From contig CALSPZ010000001.1 in NCBI GenBank assembly GCA_943788365.1, positions 1,054,001 through 1,118,000 of the forward strand: a DNA stretch of 64,000 nucleotides, given 5' to 3'. This stretch comes from CAJQGY01 sp905478015. Lineage in GTDB: Bacteria > Pseudomonadota > Gammaproteobacteria > Magnimaribacterales > D2472. Position 1 is the first letter of the stretch, and each line of letters opens with the position of its first letter. The notes under the pieces were generated by a model, which saw nothing but the letters and a program-made list of their open reading frames with translations, was not told the origin of the DNA and ran no database searches. This document shows positions 60,672 to 64,000 of this stretch, piece after piece. Both the position numbers and the translations under genes were made by a program.

Positions 60672-61262
60672 AACTTTTTTTACCGTATCAACAATAGCAA
60701 TTGTATTCTGATCAATCTCTATATTTACAAGATCTTGTAAATCTAACTCATTAATATTTGTTATTTTAAGAGTCTCAGGTATTAGATGTATATAAAAACT
60801 ATTATCAACAATTTTGCCTAAAGTAAGACTACATCCATTAATTCCTATATATCCTTTCTCCATGAGGTAGGGCAAATATTTATCTGAAATTTCTATCAAT
60901 ATATCTTTTGAATTTTTTCTTATATCAGTTTTTATAACTTTTCCTGTGCAATGAATATGTCCAGACATTAAATGCCCACCAATTTCTGAAGAAGCTTTTA
61001 TTGATCTTTCAAGGTTTACTTCATCTCCAATGGCCATTTCAGAAAATTTTGTTCTGTTTATTGTTTCACCAACAATATCAAACTTTAATGCATTATCTCC
61101 ATTGTCCTTGGATGTTAGGCAAACTCCATCAATAGATATACTTGCACCATTTTCTAAATTCTCATTAAATCCCTTAGGGCAATAAACTTCTATGCTAAAA
61201 ATATCTCCATGATTATCAATTTTAGAAATTCTCCCTTTACATTCAACTATCCCAGAAAACAT
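60648..61262 (-). CDS. ribE: Riboflavin synthase alpha subunit
   Basis: Joins two lumazine molecules to form riboflavin. The 204-residue protein consists of two lumazine-binding repeats, residues 1-97 starting MFSGIVECKGRI, and about 98-195 with GHIHCTGKV and GCSLTLGKI; SIDGVCLT is also typical. There is no FMN riboswitch upstream; pyrE lies one base away. Its last 24 bases are inside pyrB on the other strand. Confidence 0.95.
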   Translation of the reverse strand: MFSGIVECKGRISKIDNHGDIFSIEVYCPKGFNENLENGASISIDGVCLTSKDNGDNALKFDIVGETINRTKFSEMAIGDEVNLERSIKASSEIGGHLMSGHIHCTGKVIKTDIRKNSKDILIEISDKYLPYLMEKGYIGINGCSLTLGKIVDNSFYIHLIPETLKITNINELDLQDLVNIEIDQNTIAIVDTVKKVLLAQKSS

Positions 61263-61263
61263 C

Positions 61264-61902
61264 CTATGCTCCCCAAAGCTCTCTATAATTTCGAAGTTCT
61301 GCTAAATATTGTTCATATTCAGGACTAGTATTAACAAAAGAAATAAGTGTATCTAAATTAATTATTGAAATAACAGATATATCGTAAGCATCCTCAAGCT
61401 GATCTCTGGCAGAGAGGCTTGAACTTCCTTTTTCCTGTCTATCTAGTCCTATAAGAAAAAATTTAGGTATTGCGCCATTTTCTTTAATAATTTCTATTGA
61501 CTCTTTAGCAGCTGTTCCAGCTGACAAAACATCATCAATTATAAGAATATTACCATCTGGTTTAGAGCCAATAATATTACCTCCTTCTCCGTGATTCTTA
61601 ACTTCTTTTCTATTAAAGGAAAGAGGATATTCTGTGCCATTAATACTAAATTGCATAGCCACAATAGAACCAATGAATATTCCTTTGTAAGCTGGGCCAT
61701 AGATGCTGTCAAACACTAACTCTTTTTCTTTAATGACCTCTGCATAACACCAGGCAAGCTCTGATATATTTCCACCTTTAAGCATTTTTGCAGCATTAAA
61801 AAAATATGGACTTTTCCTACCTGATTTAAGGGTGAAATTGCCAAACTCTAATGCTTCAGTTGCTAATGCAATTTTAAGGAATTTCTTTTGGTAAGCTTTC
61901 AC
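61264..61902 (-). CDS. pyrE: Orotate phosphoribosyltransferase
   Basis: Fifth step of pyrimidine synthesis: orotate and PRPP to OMP. The PRPP-binding motif is ILIIDDVLSAGTAAKESIEII around residue 113-133, and FTLKSGRKSPYFFNA in the start is the substrate loop; the YGPAYKGIFIG segment is also conserved. Length of 212 is normal. It overlaps rph by four bases, the well-known rph-pyrE pair. Confidence 0.95.
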   Translation of the reverse strand: MKAYQKKFLKIALATEALEFGNFTLKSGRKSPYFFNAAKMLKGGNISELAWCYAEVIKEKELVFDSIYGPAYKGIFIGSIVAMQFSINGTEYPLSFNRKEVKNHGEGGNIIGSKPDGNILIIDDVLSAGTAAKESIEIIKENGAIPKFFLIGLDRQEKGSSSLSARDQLEDAYDISVISIINLDTLISFVNTSPEYEQYLAELRNYRELWGA

Positions 61903-62606
61903 TGATCCAGACTAGCTTTTTGCAAATCAATTAACTCCTCAATTGCTTTACTGCCAACTTCTATCATTTTAGATAATTGCTCTTTAGTGAAAGGATTTTC
62001 TTCGCCAGTTCCTTGGATTTCAATTAGGTTCAAATCATCAGTCATTACTAAATTAAGATCTGTCTCTGCAGAGCTATCTTCAATATAATCAAGATCTAGT
62101 ATCACTTCGTCATTAAGAACACCGAGAGACACTGCTGCTACAAAAGATTTAATAGCTCTATTATCATTATGATGATTTTTAAGTGCTAGAAATAGAGCAA
62201 TACATCCACCTGTAATTGAAGCAGTTCTTGTACCGCCATCAGCCTGGATTACATCACAATCAATATTAATAGTTTTTCCTTTAATATATTTTAGGTTAAC
62301 TGCTTGTCTTAAAGATCTTCCAATCAACCTTTGAATTTCTTGAGTTCTACCACTCTGCTTCCCTCTGGCAGCTTCTCTTCCCATTCTTTCATTTGTAGAT
62401 CTTGGAAGCATGCCATATTCTGCTGTTATCCAACCTTCTTCACTATTTCTCATCCATCTAGGGACTTTATTTTCAATAGTTGCTGTGCATATAACTTTTG
62501 TATTTCCAAAGGAAATAAGAACAGAGCCTTCAGCATGGATATTTATATTAGTTTCTATTTTTATTTCACGAAGTTGATTTGACTCTCTTTTGCTATGTCT
62601 GGTCAT
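61899..62606 (-). CDS. rph: RNase PH
   Basis: Phosphate-dependent 3' exoribonuclease that trims tRNA precursors. EGSVLISFGNTKVICTATIE, the substrate-site block GRTQEIQRLIGRSLRQAVN, and INIDCDVIQADGGTRTASITGG with the catalytic aspartates are present; length of 235 is normal. It precedes pyrE, and here, unlike in E. coli K-12, the reading frame is whole. Confidence 0.95.
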   Translation of the reverse strand: MTRHSKRESNQLREIKIETNINIHAEGSVLISFGNTKVICTATIENKVPRWMRNSEEGWITAEYGMLPRSTNERMGREAARGKQSGRTQEIQRLIGRSLRQAVNLKYIKGKTINIDCDVIQADGGTRTASITGGCIALFLALKNHHNDNRAIKSFVAAVSLGVLNDEVILDLDYIEDSSAETDLNLVMTDDLNLIEIQGTGEENPFTKEQLSKMIEVGSKAIEELIDLQKASLDQ

Positions 62607-62619
62607 ATTATTTTATGTT

Positions 62620-63063
62620 TTAACTTAATTGATCTTTAACAACTTTGCTTACAATACCCATATCAGCTGAGCCTGATAAGGAATTTTTTAATAACCCCAT
62701 AACTTTTCCTATATCTTGCATTGAAGATGCATTAGATGTGGAGATAGCCTCACGAACTCTTAAAATGATTTGATCTTCACTAAGCTGAGCAGGTTTATAT
62801 TTATTTAAAACATCTACTTCGGAAAGCTCCTTCGCAACAAGGTCATCTCTTCCACCTTTTGTAAATTGCTCAATAGAATCATTCCTTTGCTTAATCATTT
62901 TATTGATAATTTGAAGAACTTTAGCATCATCTGCCACTTCTTTAGAGTCTATTTCAAATTTTTGAACTTCGGCAAGAAACATTCTAATGGTATCTCTAAC
63001 CAAAATGTTTTTATCAAGCATGGCTTGCTTGAGATCGGACTTGATATCTGAAAGTAAAGACAA
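62620..63063 (-). CDS. yqeY: GatB/YqeY domain protein
   Basis: A 147-residue soluble protein of the YqeY family, related to the tail of GatB, with the two helical subdomains and motifs IMSDIKSDLKQAML-like SDIKSDLKQAML, EQFTKGGRDDLVAKELSEVDVL and the C-terminal DIGKVMGLLKNSLSGSADMG. YqeY may bind tRNA. It lies two bases after rpsU, the usual rpsU-yqeY order, but dnaG and rpoD do not follow here. Confidence 0.92.
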   Translation of the reverse strand: MSLLSDIKSDLKQAMLDKNILVRDTIRMFLAEVQKFEIDSKEVADDAKVLQIINKMIKQRNDSIEQFTKGGRDDLVAKELSEVDVLNKYKPAQLSEDQIILRVREAISTSNASSMQDIGKVMGLLKNSLSGSADMGIVSKVVKDQLS

Positions 63064-63065
63064 GA

Positions 63066-63281
63066 TTATCTAAATCTTGATCTAGAAAATGAAAACTTTC
63101 TATTAGACTTTCTTGCTCTTTTTACAGCAGCAGCCATTAGACGTTTTCTTTTTTCAGTTGGTTTCTCATAAAATTCTCTAGCTCTTATCTCAGGAACAAT
63201 AGCTGCTTTTTCACAAGCGCGTTTAAATTTTCTTAAACCAATATCAAAGTGTTCTGTTTCTTTTATAATAATTGAAGGCAT
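63066..63281 (-). CDS. rpsU: 30S ribosomal protein S21
   Basis: Basic small-subunit protein of 71 residues needed for mRNA binding at initiation. MPSIIIKETEHFDIGLRKFKRACEK opens it (residues 1-20 shown by MPSIIIKETE HFDIGLRKFK), and EFYEKPTEKRKRLMAAAVKRARK closes it with a basic tail. It is divergent from tsaD with 50 bases between, which is the normal tsaD/rpsU arrangement, so the space holds promoters for both. Confidence 0.95.
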   Translation of the reverse strand: MPSIIIKETEHFDIGLRKFKRACEKAAIVPEIRAREFYEKPTEKRKRLMAAAVKRARKSNRKFSFSRSRFR

Positions 63282-63331
63282 AATAAGTTCGCTAGTTTAG
63301 GCTTTAATTAGATAATTTGCAAAACATTTTT

Positions 63332-64000
63332 ATGAAAACTTTAGGTATTGAAACATCATGCGACGAAACAGCTATAGCTGTTTATGATTCTGTGGAAGGG
63401 ATTGTAGGAGAATCTGTTTTCAGTCAGATAAAAATGCATGCTGAATATGGTGGAGTAGTTCCAGAGCTTGCCTCAAGAGATCACTGTAAAAAAATAATTC
63501 AGGTTTTTGAAGAAGCCACAAAAGGTATAGACCTTAACTCAATTGACCAAATAGCTTACACAGCTGGCCCTGGGCTATTAGGAGCATTATTAATTGGTGA
63601 AAGTTTTGCTAAGGGCTTAGCATTTTCAATGGGAGTCCCTTTAATACCAGTAAATCACCTTGAGGGGCATTTAGTCTCGCCAAGCATGGAGTTTAAAGAT
63701 ATTAAACCTCCATACATATGTTTATTAGTAAGTGGTGGTCATAGCATGATCGTTGATGTTAAAAGCATCGGCGCATATGAGATATTAGGTCAATCAGTTG
63801 ATGATGCGATTGGAGAAGCTTTTGATAAAGTAGGCAAATTATTGAATTTACCTTACCCAGGAGGTCCACATATTGAAAAAATAGCTCAAAACGGTAACTC
63901 AGAAACTTATAAGTTTCCAAGGCCTATGATCCATAGTGATAATTTAAATTTAAGTTTTAGCGGTTTAAAAACATCTGTTCTATACAAAGTTAAAGAAATT
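63332..64000 (+). CDS. tsaD: tRNA N6-adenosine threonylcarbamoyltransferase TsaD, N-terminal part
   Basis: Catalytic subunit for the t6A modification at position 37 of ANN-decoding tRNAs. The window holds the first 223 codons without a stop, with ATG at 63332. LGIETSCDETAIAVYD opens the ATP-binding fold; the metal-binding histidines are in NHLEGHL; LLVSGGHSMIV, DDAIGEAFDKVGKLLNLPYPGGP and LSFSGLKTSVLY follow, all typical. The gene runs off the window edge, so the C-terminus is unseen. Confidence 0.96.
   Translation, partial: MKTLGIETSCDETAIAVYDSVEGIVGESVFSQIKMHAEYGGVVPELASRDHCKKIIQVFEEATKGIDLNSIDQIAYTAGPGLLGALLIGESFAKGLAFSMGVPLIPVNHLEGHLVSPSMEFKDIKPPYICLLVSGGHSMIVDVKSIGAYEILGQSVDDAIGEAFDKVGKLLNLPYPGGPHIEKIAQNGNSETYKFPRPMIHSDNLNLSFSGLKTSVLYKVKEI

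Noticed and set aside
61263..61320. FMN riboswitch for ribE
   Set aside because: pyrE lies one base upstream of ribE, leaving no leader for such an element.

Overview
The window reads as chromosomal DNA of a free-living, genome-streamlined marine gammaproteobacterium, most likely of the SAR86 type. This assignment is an inference: the DNA is visibly AT-rich, genes abut or overlap with almost no spacers, gammaproteobacterial gene orders recur (gmk-rpoZ-spoT-ridA, mutY-yggX, yggS-proC-yggT-metX-metW-rdgB-hemW, folA-thyA-lgt, ubiC-ubiA, yqiB-yqiA, rpsU/tsaD divergent), and the accessory content suits a surface-ocean heterotroph (TonB energiser, M2 peptidase, alkane-type monooxygenase, TRAP permease, membrane pyrophosphatase). 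I see no insertion sequence, prophage, integron, CRISPR array or rRNA. There is one tRNA (Phe).

Layout. 1-8.0 kb: the 3' end of lipA, a DUF805 membrane protein, TRAP permeases without a binding protein, yaaA, a dienoyl-CoA-isomerase-like crotonase with a tiny partner gene, then four consecutive phosphomonoesterases of different families. 8-17.8 kb: rpoH and trmB on the plus strand, then a long minus-strand run (efp, argS, SPOR protein, yggS, proC, yggT, metX, metW, rdgB, hemW). 17.8-25.9 kb: M2 peptidase lipoprotein, DUF1295 protein, and the six-gene TonB2-type energising operon. 25.9-31.2 kb: folA, thyA, lgt, TauE-type permease, rppH, HAD phosphatase, dadA. 31.2-39.3 kb: Fur-box-preceded FTR1 iron permease, rmuC, aminotransferase, hspQ, small proteins, aroK, LOG protein, prolyl aminopeptidase.

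39.4-41.4 kb: the most distinctive locus. An AlkB-type membrane monooxygenase with a plant-type ferredoxin and a small membrane protein is preceded by a 50-bp direct repeat in two copies. 41.4-50.9 kb: tRNA-Phe, yggX, mutY, gpmA, rhodanese, then the nitrogen circuit: ntrC, ntrB and a type II glutamine synthetase with a sigma-54 promoter and two NtrC boxes, followed by yqiA, yqiB, a FemAB-like protein, ubiA and ubiC. 51.0-64 kb: rubredoxin, a dicarboxylate symporter, membrane pyrophosphatase, yicC, gmk, rpoZ, spoT, ridA, pyrB, then ribE, pyrE, rph, yqeY and rpsU on the minus strand and the start of tsaD.

How the genes work together. NtrB/NtrC sit directly downstream of the glutamine synthetase they probably control. 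The FTR1 permease carries its own iron-responsive operator. The TonB operon can energise outer-membrane receptors encoded elsewhere. A rubredoxin about 10 kb away is an alternative electron donor for the AlkB-type enzyme. Ten of twelve convergent protein-gene pairs overlap, six of them by exactly 4 bases through shared stop codons, so transcripts from opposite strands must run into one another.
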